Below are positions 46,780 to 57,503 of a stretch of 64,000 nt of DNA, piece by piece. Each line of letters starts with the position of its first letter. The first letter of the stretch is position 1. The stretch lies in contig OX393549.1 in the NCBI GenBank assembly GCA_947650365.1, positions 25,555,851 to 25,619,850 on the forward strand. The letters run 5' to 3'. The stretch is from Chamaelirium japonicum (taxonomy: Eukaryota > Streptophyta > Magnoliopsida > Liliales > Melanthiaceae). The position numbers and the translations under genes are program-made. Under the pieces are notes generated by a model, which was given only the letters and a program-made list of their open reading frames with translations, did no database searches and was not told the DNA's origin.

Positions 46780-47456
46780 CAGTCATCAAACAGAAAAGAA
46801 AAAAGAAAAGAAAATAGTCGTTGCCGGTGAACTGGCTAACACCATCCTCCACCTATGTCTCACACATCTTTCTAAATAATCAAATCCTCCATTGCTTACA
46901 CTGCAAGCTGCACTATACATCATCCATTTCCCACCATCCATCTACCCTCATCGTACGGTTTAGATTTAGCCACGCCATGAAATTGGTGCAACAACCCCCA
47001 ACTTCCTATACAAAGACAAGAATAACACAAAACTTGGGACTACTAATCTTCTACTGTTCCAGTGACCTACTGTTGGGATGGTAGCCCGCGGATGCACGTC
47101 ACGTGGCACTAGTGTCATCACAGTCATTGGATTGAGTCCGTGTACGCCTACCATCGGGTCCTATTGTGAATCACACTTATCCACGGCAACTACGATGCGG
47201 TTAGTGCTACGTGGTGTGTATCGATCGGCTACCGTTTCCAGCTGTAGATTGCTGAAACCGTAGAAGATTCGAATTCTGTGTTGGCTCCCCTCAAACAACC
47301 AAATGTATGTTGAGGCCGAGAGGTCTCTTTCCACCCTCCATATGGTATATGTTTATGATTCCTTGATCCCTCCGTTTCCTTGCTCACCAACCCCTTGAAT
47401 ACTCTCCCCTTGCCTTGCACTTCTCGGCAAGCCCAATTCAGACAAAATAAAAAGGA
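46780..47456. other. Intergenic DNA
   Basis: No gene. 47060-47270 contains GTGGCACTAGTGTCATCACAG and other short imperfect palindromes but no clear element. Confidence 0.35.
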
Positions 47457-48127
47457 TAAATTACACATAGACCCCTATAGATTGATAGATTATCACAAAT
47501 ACCCCTAGTTTGAAAAGCATATCACTTGCACCCCCTCCAGGGCCTCCAAAGGGGTCTGTGTAGGGCTGGCAATTTCGAACCCGACACGGCAGACCCAACA
47601 CTATCCGACACGAAGTTAGCAGGTCTGGGTCGCGGCTAAACGGGTTCGGGTTGTAAACGGGTCGACACGATAGACCCATTTAATAAACGGGTCGGGTCCG
47701 GATTTATACAGTAGAACCGGGAAGACCCGTTTAATATTCAACAATCGGGTCTACCTGCAATCCGATACTATAATATATAATATCAGCGGGTCTATCAGGT
47801 TTGGTCGGGTCGAGTCGGATCGGGTCAACTGAATAAACCGGTGTGGTAAACGGGTCTTATCGAGTCTACCCGTTTATAAACGGGTCGGATACGGGTTTAG
47901 GATCTAGACACGATTAGTTAAACGGGTCGGGTCCGGGTCTATGGATTTTGGACCCGACCCGAAACTAGACCCGACACGAACCTGACCCGACACGACCCAT
48001 TGTCACCCCTAGGTCTGTGTATGGTTTTTCAAACTAGAAGGGAGACATTTGTAGGGTTTAAAATGTGAGGGGGTGTAAGTGATAATCTGTCAAACTACAG
48101 GGGTCTGTGTGTAATCTGTCAAACCTG
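47457..48127. mobile_element. TIR MITE (host of a nested hAT MITE) in the receptor promoter
   Basis: Left end GGATAAATTACACATAGACC + CCTATAGATTGATAGATTATCAC and right end (reverse complement) GACAGATTACACACAGACC + CCTGTAGTTTGACAGATTATCAC form inverted repeats of about 45 bp; CACCCCCTC words continue inward on both sides. A second element is inserted inside. The right end lies about 125 bp before the receptor start codon, so it probably forms part of the promoter or leader. Confidence 0.7.
47561..48011. mobile_element. hAT-type MITE (GGGTCGGG-rich), nested
   Basis: 451 bp from TAGGGCTGGCAAT to ATTGTCACCCCTA, with an exact 8-bp target duplication GGTCTGTG (47553-47560 and 48012-48019), the hallmark of hAT transposition. 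The interior is made of degenerate ACCCG/CGGGT words in both orientations (GACCCGTTT, AAACGGGTC). It has no coding capacity. Confidence 0.85.
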
Positions 48128-48252
48128 AAATCCAACAGAACTTTGTATACCTTTCCCACCAAGATGGTGATCTCAAACAAGAGCCACCACCCATAACATC
48201 TCCAGCTCCGACGACCCACTTCGCGCCGCGATCATATCTTGGATCAGGCGAC

Positions 48253-51200
48253 ATGAATTCGAGCAGGAGCGCGAGCACCTGCATCTTTCTCATGGTTGTC
48301 GCGCTGAGTTTCCGACGGATAGCGTCCGACGCCAGCGTCGGAGCGCTCTCCCCCGACGAACGGAGCTCTCTGATCGAACTCCGCGACTCCCTGAGCTCCA
48401 TCGCCGACCTGCACTCGAATTGGACCGGCCCCCCTTGCTACAATGGCCGGAGCCGATGGATAGGGATCGCATGCTCCGGCTCCCATGTCATTGGCATTGC
48501 TCTCGACGGGATTCAGCTCACGGGCTCACTCCCCCCCTCCGCTCTGCAGAGCCTGACGTATCTGACCAACCTCAGCTTCAGCAACAATGCCCTCCACGGC
48601 CAGCTTCCCACTCTCGAAGGCCTCCATCGTCTGCGGGCCGTGTCCTTCTCCCACAACCGCTTCTCGGGTCCGATCCCGATCGGATTCCCATCGCTGCCCG
48701 TATTATCGCGGCTGGATCTCCAGGATAATCTTCTCAACGGGACGATTCCAGCGCTCGATCAGCAGGCGTTGGCGGTGTTCGATGTGTCGTACAACTTCCT
48801 CGAAGGCCAGATTCCGGCGACGGCGGCCTTGCAGAGGTTTTCCAGCAGTTCATATAATCATAACCTGAAATTGTGTGGAAGGCCTCTGAACAAACAATGC
48901 CCGGTGGCTCCCCCTTCGATTCCTCCTCCCGGACCGCCCCCTTCGCCTCCGAGCCGCCGGTCGAGGGAATTGAAGCTGTGGGCTCTTGTTCTGATTGCTT
49001 TGGGTTCACTCATGGTCCTTGGCATGATCATCTGGTGCTTGCTGTGCTGCTACAAGAGGTGTCATAAGGAACCAGGGAAAGGGGATGCTTCAGGTATCTG
49101 AATTGCTCCATATCTAAGTAAAGCTTTATGTTGATATTCGAATGTAACAGTAGAATTTTCATTGCAGGAGAAGCTTCTTCTGGCCTGTCGGACAAGGCGG
49201 CGAGAGGCGCGGGGGATGGAGCAGACCCCGACAGGGTCGTCGAGCTGGTGTTCTTCGACAAGGAGAGGCCGGCCTTTGACCTTGACGACCTGCTAAGATC
49301 TTCGGCGGAGTTGATTGGGAGGGGGAGGCTGGGGATGACGTACCGGGCGACGCTGGAGTCGGGGCCGGTCGTGGTGGTGAAGAGGCTGAATGGGGTGGGC
49401 AAGAGGGAGTTTGCTCAGCAGATGCGGCTGCTTGGGGGGGTGAGGCATGAGAACCTCGTGGAGATCATATCTTTCTACTGTTCCATGGAGGAGAAGTTGG
49501 TCATCTATGAGGAGGTCCCTGGTGGGAGCTTGTTCCATTTGCTCCATGGTAATCCCTCCCCTGAATTTCTCCATTGAAGTGCTAACCATTTCCCCAAGTT
49601 CTACTTTAAAATCTTTATCAAGTGATTACCTTAAGGGTGTGTTTTCTTATCTGTCATCAAGTCTTATCCCATCAAGATGGGGTCGACCATGTTGGCGTGT
49701 TTAGTCCCACATCGATAAAGGGAGCGGGTGTAGTGTGCTTTATATATATCCCGCTCTGCACTCTTCTCTCCAAAAATTTAGTCTTTTGGAGTAAGTTGGG
49801 ATTGTCAATTTGATATCAGAGCCGCACATGGATGTCCACGTGAGGGGACATTTTAGCATGTTTAGTCCCACATCCATAATGGGAGAGGGTGTAGTGTGCT
49901 TATATACCCCGTTGTGCACTCTCCCTCATGGTTTCTTACATTCCCCATGAACTTATGTAATATAAAAAGGGTAAAGGTAAGATTGGATATATATTTAGAA
50001 TTTTTAATAATAGCTTGGGGTGGCAGTTTAACCCCAACCTCAGTTTTTGGGGATTCCTCATGAAGGGAAAAAAAAAGCAATACTATTCATACCGAGAGTT
50101 TTTACCGAATCTCTCACACCGGATGACATGGCATCCAATCACAGTTAGCGGTGGCAATGGGTCGGGTTGGGTTGCGATATAAGTATAAGGGCAAAACACC
50201 CGACCCGTTTAGTAAACGGGTCAAAAACTTAAACCCAAACCCGACCCGTCTAATAAACGGGTTGATCCGACCCGACCGTTTAACCCGTTTACTAAACAGG
50301 TCGAGTCGTGTCGGGTCGGGTTGGGTCAACAGAACCCATGTAAACATATCGGGTTGGGTCAAGACGGGTCGGATTGGGCCGGGTTGGTTCAGGTTGGGTC
50401 GAGTCGGTTCGGGTTGGCTCGGGTCGGGTCGGGTCGGGTTGACACGACCCATTTGGTAAACGGGTCAAGTCGGGTCAATCGGGTTATAAGTACAAACCCG
50501 AACCCGACCCATTAAATAAATGGGTCAATCGGGTCGACCTGTTTATGACCCGAACCTGTTTAGGCCAAACCCAAACCCGCTAATTTCGGGTCGGGTCAAG
50601 GATTGCCAGCCCTAATTACAGTGTCCCTTTGTCTGCCGGTATAGGCTGAGTGATATTCGTCGGCCAAGGATAGGTGAAACGGACGACTGTGATTGCGACA
50701 CATCATTCTGTGCGAGGGATCCGGTAAAACCTTTTGTGACAATTAGTATTTTCGAAAAAAAATTAAAAAGGCTAGATTTGATGTATGGAATTGCATTCTT
50801 TCACTACTACAAATTATAAGCCAAAGGCAAAATTTGGGACACTTTTGTAAATTTTGGCACTCTTTTTTTTCATGCTATGTTGATTTTAGAGTGTGCACTA
50901 ACATTCATGTTTGATGCTAGATAACAGAGGGGAGGGAAGAGTGCCTTTAAATTGGGCAGCACGCCTTTGCATAGTTAAAGGGGTGGCAAGAGGCCTGGCT
51001 TACCTCCACCAGTCCCTGCCCTCTCACAAGGTCCCCCATTCGAACCTCAAAACTTCCAATGTCCTCATCCATCACAACACCCACCACCCAAAGCTCACAG
51101 ATTTTGGGCTCCTCCCCCTCCTCCAATCCCCGCAACAGTCACGCAAGCTGGCCGTCGGAAAGACGCCGGAGTTCTCCCAGGGCAGGAGGCTGACCCACAA

Positions 51201-51495
51201 GGCCGACGTCTATTGCTTCGGGCTAGTAATTCTCGAGGTCATCACCGGGCAGGTCCCGAACGAGGAGGAGGAGGACCTATCGGAGTGGGTGAGGTCGGCC
51301 GCTAGCATCGATTGGTCGACCGATATATTGGACCTGGAGATAGTTGCTGAGAAAGAGGGCCATGAAGAGATGCTGAGGCTCACCGGGATCGCACTCGAGT
51401 GCACGGCCAGGGAGCCTGAGCGGCGCCCGAAAATGAGTGAACTGGTTAGAAGGATTGAAGAGATGAAAGAAGCCAGCAGTGAAGAGAGGACATGA
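48253..51495 (+). CDS. Leucine-rich-repeat receptor-like pseudokinase (LRR III type), intact
   Basis: Exons 48253-49093, 49168-49548 and 50921-51495 give 598 residues with matching phases. The order is signal peptide (about 1-26), LRRNT cap with paired Cys (NWTGPPCY to GIAC), about five LRRs (85-205), a Pro-rich juxtamembrane stretch, a transmembrane helix (240-267) with Cys/Lys behind it, and a kinase-like domain (about 328-590). The Gly loop GRGRLG (331-336) and Lys352 are kept, and DFG is present (468-470), but the HRD motif is HSN (447-449), so the catalytic Asp is Asn. LRR III receptors often show this change and act as scaffolds or co-receptors at the plasma membrane. Ligand and partner are unknown. 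The first exon is very GC-rich. Intron 2 (1.37 kb) is swollen by a TRIM and nested MITEs. Start chosen because a signal peptide follows. Confidence 0.9.
49654..49692 (+). repeat. SINE-like dispersed repeat fragment, copy 5 (receptor intron 2)
   Basis: CATCAAGTCTTATCCCATCA + AGATGGGGTCGACCA matches the 5' part of the family seen in the P450 introns. It is cut off by the TRIM element that follows. Confidence 0.55.
49698..49925 (+). mobile_element. TRIM-type small LTR element in receptor intron 2
   Basis: Two direct copies starting TGTTTAGTCCCACATC (49698 and 49859) share GGTGTAGTGTGCTT and a TATA-like ATATA followed by CCC and TGCACTC. Between them lies TTGATATCAGAGCC (about 49810), similar to an initiator-Met tRNA primer site. 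It is related to the element in P450 intron 7. Precise ends and TSD were not fixed. Confidence 0.65.
50079..50750. mobile_element. Foldback MITE (host of a nested hAT MITE) in receptor intron 2
   Basis: The left end AATACTATTCATACCGAGAG + TTTTTACCGAATCTCTCACA matches the reverse complement of the right end (AATACTAATTGTCAC to TTTTACCGGATCCCTCGCACA), and both continue to CAATCACAGT. The arms are about 65 bp with mismatches. TSD not determined. Confidence 0.65.
50146..50614. mobile_element. hAT-type MITE (GGGTCGGG-rich), nested
   Basis: 469 bp from TAGCGGTGGCAAT to ATTGCCAGCCCTA with an 8-bp target duplication, ATCACAGT/ATTACAGT (50138-50145 and 50615-50622, one change). Same family as 47561-48011. 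The interior is degenerate GGGTCGGGT words. Confidence 0.8.
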
Positions 51496-51700
51496 TGAAG
51501 AAGAGAATACAATTGTTTCATTCTTTTGGGGTGGTGGTGTTTTAGAAATGTAGAATTTTCAAATTTTCAGTCGATGAACTGCATATGTGCTTCACAGTTT
51601 TCACCTCAATCAGGAAACTAGTTTTCACCATGGATTCCACCTATTTCCCCCCTTTTTTTTCTTGACATATAAGAATGTTGCTGTTCGTTCGTTCCCCAGG
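51496..51700. other. Receptor gene 3' flank
   Basis: Should hold the 3' UTR; no classic AATAAA was seen near the stop. It ends where the copia fossil begins. Confidence 0.4.
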
Positions 51701-54700
51701 CCACCGGTACCTGTGTGAAATTGCAGGCAGCGGGCAGAGGAGGCTCGGCTCCAGGCTTTCGGCGCCCGAGTGAATCCTGTAGCGGGTCTTGGTCGGGTTT
51801 GCACGAATTTTTAACCCTATTTAAGGTTTTTTCTTTTAGGGCTAGGAGAGAGTTGTCATATGCTTTTGACGGCTTGTGAGATCTACTTCTGGGCTTCTCA
51901 ATTGAGTGTGAGAGACGTAGAGAGATCGATCGGGGTTCGAGAGGGGAGGATCATCACCTTGATATCCGGTGGAGGCAAGGAAGAAGAAGGTTGTAACTCC
52001 TACATCTAATTCCATATTGCTACAAGGGCGGTGATGACACCCGCAGAGGTAGGGCTTTTCCGAATGCGTGAACAAATGCTCTTGTGTGTCGGGTGATTGT
52101 TTCTTTCTCTTTTTCTCTGTGGTTATTATTGTTTGTGATAGATTCTTCTCTTGGGATCATTGGAGATCCAAAAAGCTATACCGCTTCCGCAAGCGCACAG
52201 CGACAGATCTTGTTAGGGGTATTTCGTGCCAACATCTTGTATCAGAGCACCAAGTTCAGGAGAGTTTACGTCAGATCTGTCAAAGATGGCTGAAAGGACC
52301 ACCACCATAGGGAGTGTGAAGGTTGATCTAAAGCCTTTAGATGGAAAGACTAATTTTACGCTATGACGGAGGAAGATAAGGAGCGTCTTGATCTAGCAAG
52401 ACCTTCTCATGTGTATAATAGGGAGAAGTCACGCATCGAAGGATACCGGCATATGCAGTTTGGAAGAACGCATATCAGAATGCAATGAGTTCAGCTGAAC
52501 TTCATCTGTCCGATAAATCATGTATAGTCTTATGGAGGAGATATCTGCAAAGGCTACCTAAAATAAGTTGTAGTCTCTCTATATGGAAAAATTCATCTTG
52601 AACAGACTGTTCTTGAAGGATGAATTATATGATATGCACATGGATGAAGAAATAAATCTGATAGAGAACCTAAACAAATTCAATATGTTTATATCAGATC
52701 TATTGGGGGTAGAGGTGAAGTAGGAGGAAGATAACAAGGCGTTGCTTCAGCTACGGTCTCTTCCTTCATTCTAAAATCACTTCAGGACCACCCTGATATT
52801 TGACAAGGAAACTCTCAAGTTCGAGGAAGTCGTCCAAACAATCATCTCACATGCCAAGATGTGCCAGAATACGGGAGATGATAAGAAGGGTGTGGGATTC
52901 ATTGTGAAGAGTTTCAATGGGCACCAAGACCTACCAAAGAGCATAAATGACAGAAGTCAGAGCCGGGGAAAAGCAAATCCAAGTTCAGAGCCAGATAAAA
53001 GAATGTTGAATGCTTCCACTGCGGGAAGAAAGCCCACTACCATAGGAATTGCTACAAGTTGAAAGTTGAGACAAAGGAGAATGGGAAGAAGACCGAGAAC
53101 TCTGACACAGCAGGTGTCGTTTCGTAGAGCGGAGATGGAAATTTACTTTCGGCATCCTTAGGTAAACACTCTTCTTAGTGGATTCTCGATAGTAGTTGTA
53201 CCTTCCATATGTGTGCAAATAGAACTGTTTTGACACATATGAGGAGAAGAATTGCAGCAAAGTTTTGACGGAGAACGACCCAAGGTGATAGGCATTGGCA
53301 CTGTGACGCTGAAAATGAACGATGGTACGATTCGTTTGCTCGAAAACAAGAGGCACGTCCCGGCTCTCAAAAAACCTTATATCTTTAGGTACCTTGGATG
53401 AAAATGGGATGCCTACTCATCAAGTGATGGGAAGATTAAGGTGTCAAGGGGATCATTGTTGGTGATGAGAGGAGAGAAGCTGGTGAACAATATGTACAAG
53501 CTTTCAGGAAGCAGAATTTTCTAGTGGAGCGGCTGTCTCCACAAATGAAAGCTTAGAGGAGGATCATATGGCTCTGGAGTTTGAGGCTAGTCCACATGAG
53601 CGAGAGGGTACTGCAAGAATTATACAAGATAAAGCTGCTAAAGGGTGTAGGTGAATGCAAATTGGAGTTTTACCGATTATGCATCATGGGAAAGCAATCC
53701 AAGGTATCGTTCAAGTTGGCATCAACAGATAATAGGGCGAAAGATGTTCTCGATTACATTCAAGCCGATGTTTGGGGTTTGGCTCCAACACGTTCTCACG
53801 GTGGATCCCGATTGTAGGCGCATAAAAACATATCTACACGTGTCGATATCTCAAGAAGAGGCGCATTGATATTCAGGAAAAATGAGTAACTGGAGAGAAG
53901 CCGATAGAATAAGCCCTCACGGGAGGAATGTGACATAATGGCTCAAAAATGTTAAGGCATATATCAAAACATTAGCGACCATAGTATGTGCATAATTGGT
54001 TATGCAACAATGTCGACATCTAGTGATAGCATATTTGCCTTCCGAGACCTATCTATATAAATCTCTTCAGAAAAGGACCATCAGAGCCAGATGAAGCTTC
54101 CACGACAAAATTTAGCAGATTGCCTTTGCAGCTAAGGTTTGACAGCTTGGCAAGCAAGTAGGACGAAATATTTACAAGATAATGATGATAAGAGTAACAA
54201 AAATATAACTAAATAGTGACTGTATCGCCCCTCCCACCTGAGGACACGATCAGGAATCAAATAAAACGAATTAGAAAAGACATCCACTGAGGCAACTAGT
54301 CGGAGAAGAAGACGATATAAGAAAGATGACGGACTGACAACTCACTAGTAATTGTACCTTTGACCAGACCTGCAACCACTTTGATCGCCCCGATCCTATT
54401 AATAAGTGTCCAAGGTTTTAGTTAAGGGGATCGAATCTTGGGTTAAAGGATTGTATAAGCTTAGAGTGAGTAGAGAGAAGAGAGCAATTGAGAGAGAAAA
54501 TGAGAGAGTAACGGTAACTATTCTCTCAGATCTGCTGATCGGAGATCTTGTACTCTTGATTTGGTAGTGGATTTCTCCTGCTCGTTGCCCGTGGTTTTTC
54601 CCTTTCTTTCCCAGAGAGGGTTTCCACGTAAAATATGTGTGTTGTGCCGTGTTTTCTCTTGAATTCTCCTAGATAGAGGACTTGATCATGTGAATGATCA

Positions 54701-54720
54701 TTCTTCACTGATCGCTAGCC
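51700..54720 (+). mobile_element. Old Ty1/copia fossil
   Basis: An LTR-like leader ends near 52234 and is followed by TTGTATCAGAGC, an initiator-Met-type primer site. Gag-like sequence starts near 52286, a zinc-knuckle-like segment lies near 53010-53050, protease-like DSS near 53180 and the pre-integrase region around 53580-53790. After about 53830 the pol region is lost or unrecognisable. A 3' piece with GGGTTTCCACGTAAAATATG (54617-54636) resembles a copia LTR. It is broken many times and is old. Confidence 0.6.
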
Positions 54721-55146
54721 TTTCAACATGAAAGTGGCATTCCTGATCATTTAGATAGATTTGCCATGTCAAATATTGAGTTTCACAGTAGACCTGGCTT
54801 AAAACACCAGATCCTTCCAAGGGTCCTCACGGATGAGAGATTTTTGCTATTCGATTGATTTGCTGCACTTGCTTACGACGGCCTAATCGTGGTCTGACAC
54901 ATCATCCAAAAGAAAGGACATAATGGGTACTGCATTTGTCCATTACGCCTTTCTTTTGGACAAAGTGTTAATGTATAGAGATGGGTTGGGTTATATGTAC
55001 AGTCGGGTCAGGTTGTGTGTGTATATATGTACATATATATTGGGATTCGGTCCCTCAATAACATGGATTCCATTCTCTCCAAACCCTAGTCGTCATCTCC
55101 TAACAAAATAAAAGGCTAACAAAACACGAACAATGCTTCACGGGTG
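54721..55146. other. Intergenic DNA with a short hairpin
   Basis: Mostly unassigned. At 54903-54961 the arms TCCAAAAGAAAGGACATAAT and its inverted partner (ATTACGCCTTTCTTTTGGA) fold with a loop of about 13 bases. Confidence 0.5.
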
Positions 55147-55151
55147 ATTAC

Positions 55152-57503
55152 TGTTAGAATTGGTGAGGTCTATAGCTCGTAAAAACCTAGTGTTTAGCTT
55201 TGTATAGTTGATAGTATAGGAATGCATATTGGTACGTAACTTAGTACGTGTTCTGATTACAGAAAAGAGAGCCATGGCTACATGATAATCCACTTGAGTA
55301 GGAGACTCAAATAATTGGTCCTATGTAACCTAAATACGTTCGTAGCTCTGATTAGGGTTGGTCGCCCTATCAGGATAAGCTGTTGGGATGACAGAGCGTG
55401 GGTGTCTCCACCACAGTCATTTCCAGGCACAATGTCTGTGGCCGAACGGAACTAACACGGTGCACAGATCGGTGAGCAGACACCGGTGCACTAAACCGTG
55501 TTTCTGCTTAGGGTAAAATGATCCTAAACCCTGAGGAACCATGTCTGGTGGACTAACCAGTTGTGTGGTGCTTTGGCGCACCAATGTGTGAGGATCCGGA
55601 TGCAGTGATCCAAAACCACGGTGTACTGGGTTACCCGGCTGGTGTTGCATCAGCATGTCACTCCTGTAGGCTATCCACACCCCTAATGGGAGGTGCGTTC
55701 CTTGGTCTGACCTACGTCGTATTAAACCCTGGCCAGGTGGTCATCAGTTGGACTGGTGACGGATCCGGTTGCTCGGAAGAGTAATCGGAGGTACGATGTA
55801 TGTGGTCAACCTGGAAGGAACCAAGTCATATGAGCACTCGAGTCTGACGATATTCTCCACCGCTCGAGTTGCATCATGGCACCAGTGGAGGGATAATGAG
55901 TTTATCATACTAAGCGGAGAGCAGGGGTATGAGGGAGAACATAGTAAGTCCGGGAGAATTGGAGTGCAGCCTGCGTCGCACTCTGGGTGGCTACGCAGGT
56001 TAACTCGGACTCAGAGGATCGATGATACACTCGGGTAGTGTGTCGATCGAGTCTAAGTTGGAAGCCATGAACCCTGGTCCCTGAAGGTTCCACCTTATCG
56101 ATATTATGTACGGTTCTTATACCATCTCATCGAAACATAGAACGCAGTTAGAGGAAGCGAGAAGTTCAAGCGAGGAAGCGAGAAGTTCAAGCCTACGCTC
56201 CGTGAGTGCTTCGCACTAGTGCACGGTAGATACGTAGCTATGTGTGTGCACTAAGGGGAAACCCTAGGTTAGTGCAGAGACGCATGTAACAATTCCTTGT
56301 CATAAGTGGACTTTGCCACATGGGTGCGATGCACCAGGACATGTTGCGAGTTAACTAGTTGACTTCACTAGAGGCACCCTACGGGAACCTCAGAGAATAG
56401 TGAAATCACTAGTGCATTTCACTTATGTGTGCCTTGCAAAGTCTCGTACATGAGGAATGGCCAACTAGTGACATAAGGGCATTTTGGTCATACCATGCGC
56501 CACTATGTACTAAGGGGGCCGACCCTAAGTGTTGAGAGACTGATCAAGGCCGGCCCCATTAGTTTCAGGAGGTTGTTATCGCCGATGAAAGGGTCGGTCA
56601 TGAGGCGCAGAAAACGGGCTAGTTTTGACCGTTTTCGAAAACAAAGAAAAGATAGAGATAAAAGAAGAGATATATAGGAAGAGGTTTGAATCAGTCAATC
56701 CTATCCGCTAGGCTTATCCATAAGGATAAGGCCGACCCTATATAAGGCATAGGGAGAGAGGGGGGGACGAAATTATATGCATGGGCAAGCCCTAGGGCCG
56801 GCCATGCAAGCCATGGGGAAACCCTAGCCGCCCCCTCTCCTCTCTTCGCATCTCCTCTCTCGTCTCTCTTTCCCTCGCTTGCGCCATTGGATGGCGACTC
56901 ATCTTTCTCGCATGGTGTTTCGTAGAAGGAGAAGGCTCATCATATTGAGGCACTCAGAGATCCATCGACGAGGTGCCATGCATCGTGTGAGATCGGGTGA
57001 ACTAGAAGGCATCTCCCGCAACCTTTTGCTGTCCAAAATCTGCACAGAAAATCAGCGTTGTTTCTATGATTCCGGGAGTTACAGAAGTCCAAACGATGTG
57101 AAACTTGTTGCACAAGTTGCGTCTTGAAGTTGGCTACCTTCTGTCCAAATTTCAGCCCAATCCGAGTTTGGAGCAAAAAGTTACGGCCATCGTACTAAAG
57201 CTATGTCGAGCAGATTCGAGCCCGTCTCCATCGACAAAGAAGAAATTTGTCGCAATGAAAGAATCCGCACGCAGGTATGATCTCTAACAAGTAGATCTAA
57301 CATAATTAGAACATGCATACATGCTAGATTGTTCTTTCGCGTTAGATCGTCGTTAGGTGTTCGCGTAGTTGCCATGCTAGATTCATACACGCATATGTAG
57401 ATCGTTTCGATGAAAATTTTGATATATAACGCACACCGCTCACGGTCCTCGGACCTTCACTTTGCTTCCGCTGTGGGCCTCTGCCATGGATTTATTTCCA
57501 ACA
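55152..57503 (+). repeat. Left LTR of the copia element
   Basis: 2352 bp, TGTTAGAATTGG to TTTCCAACA. CTATATAAGGC near 56738 is a plausible TATA box. A short tandem duplication (GAGGAAGCGAGAAGTTCAAG) near 56150-56190 is present once in the right LTR. ORFs here are by-products. Confidence 0.85.

Noticed and set aside
50146-50614. GGGTCGGG repeats considered as telomere-like or satellite DNA
   Set aside because: The TIRs and 8-bp target duplication show a hAT-type MITE.
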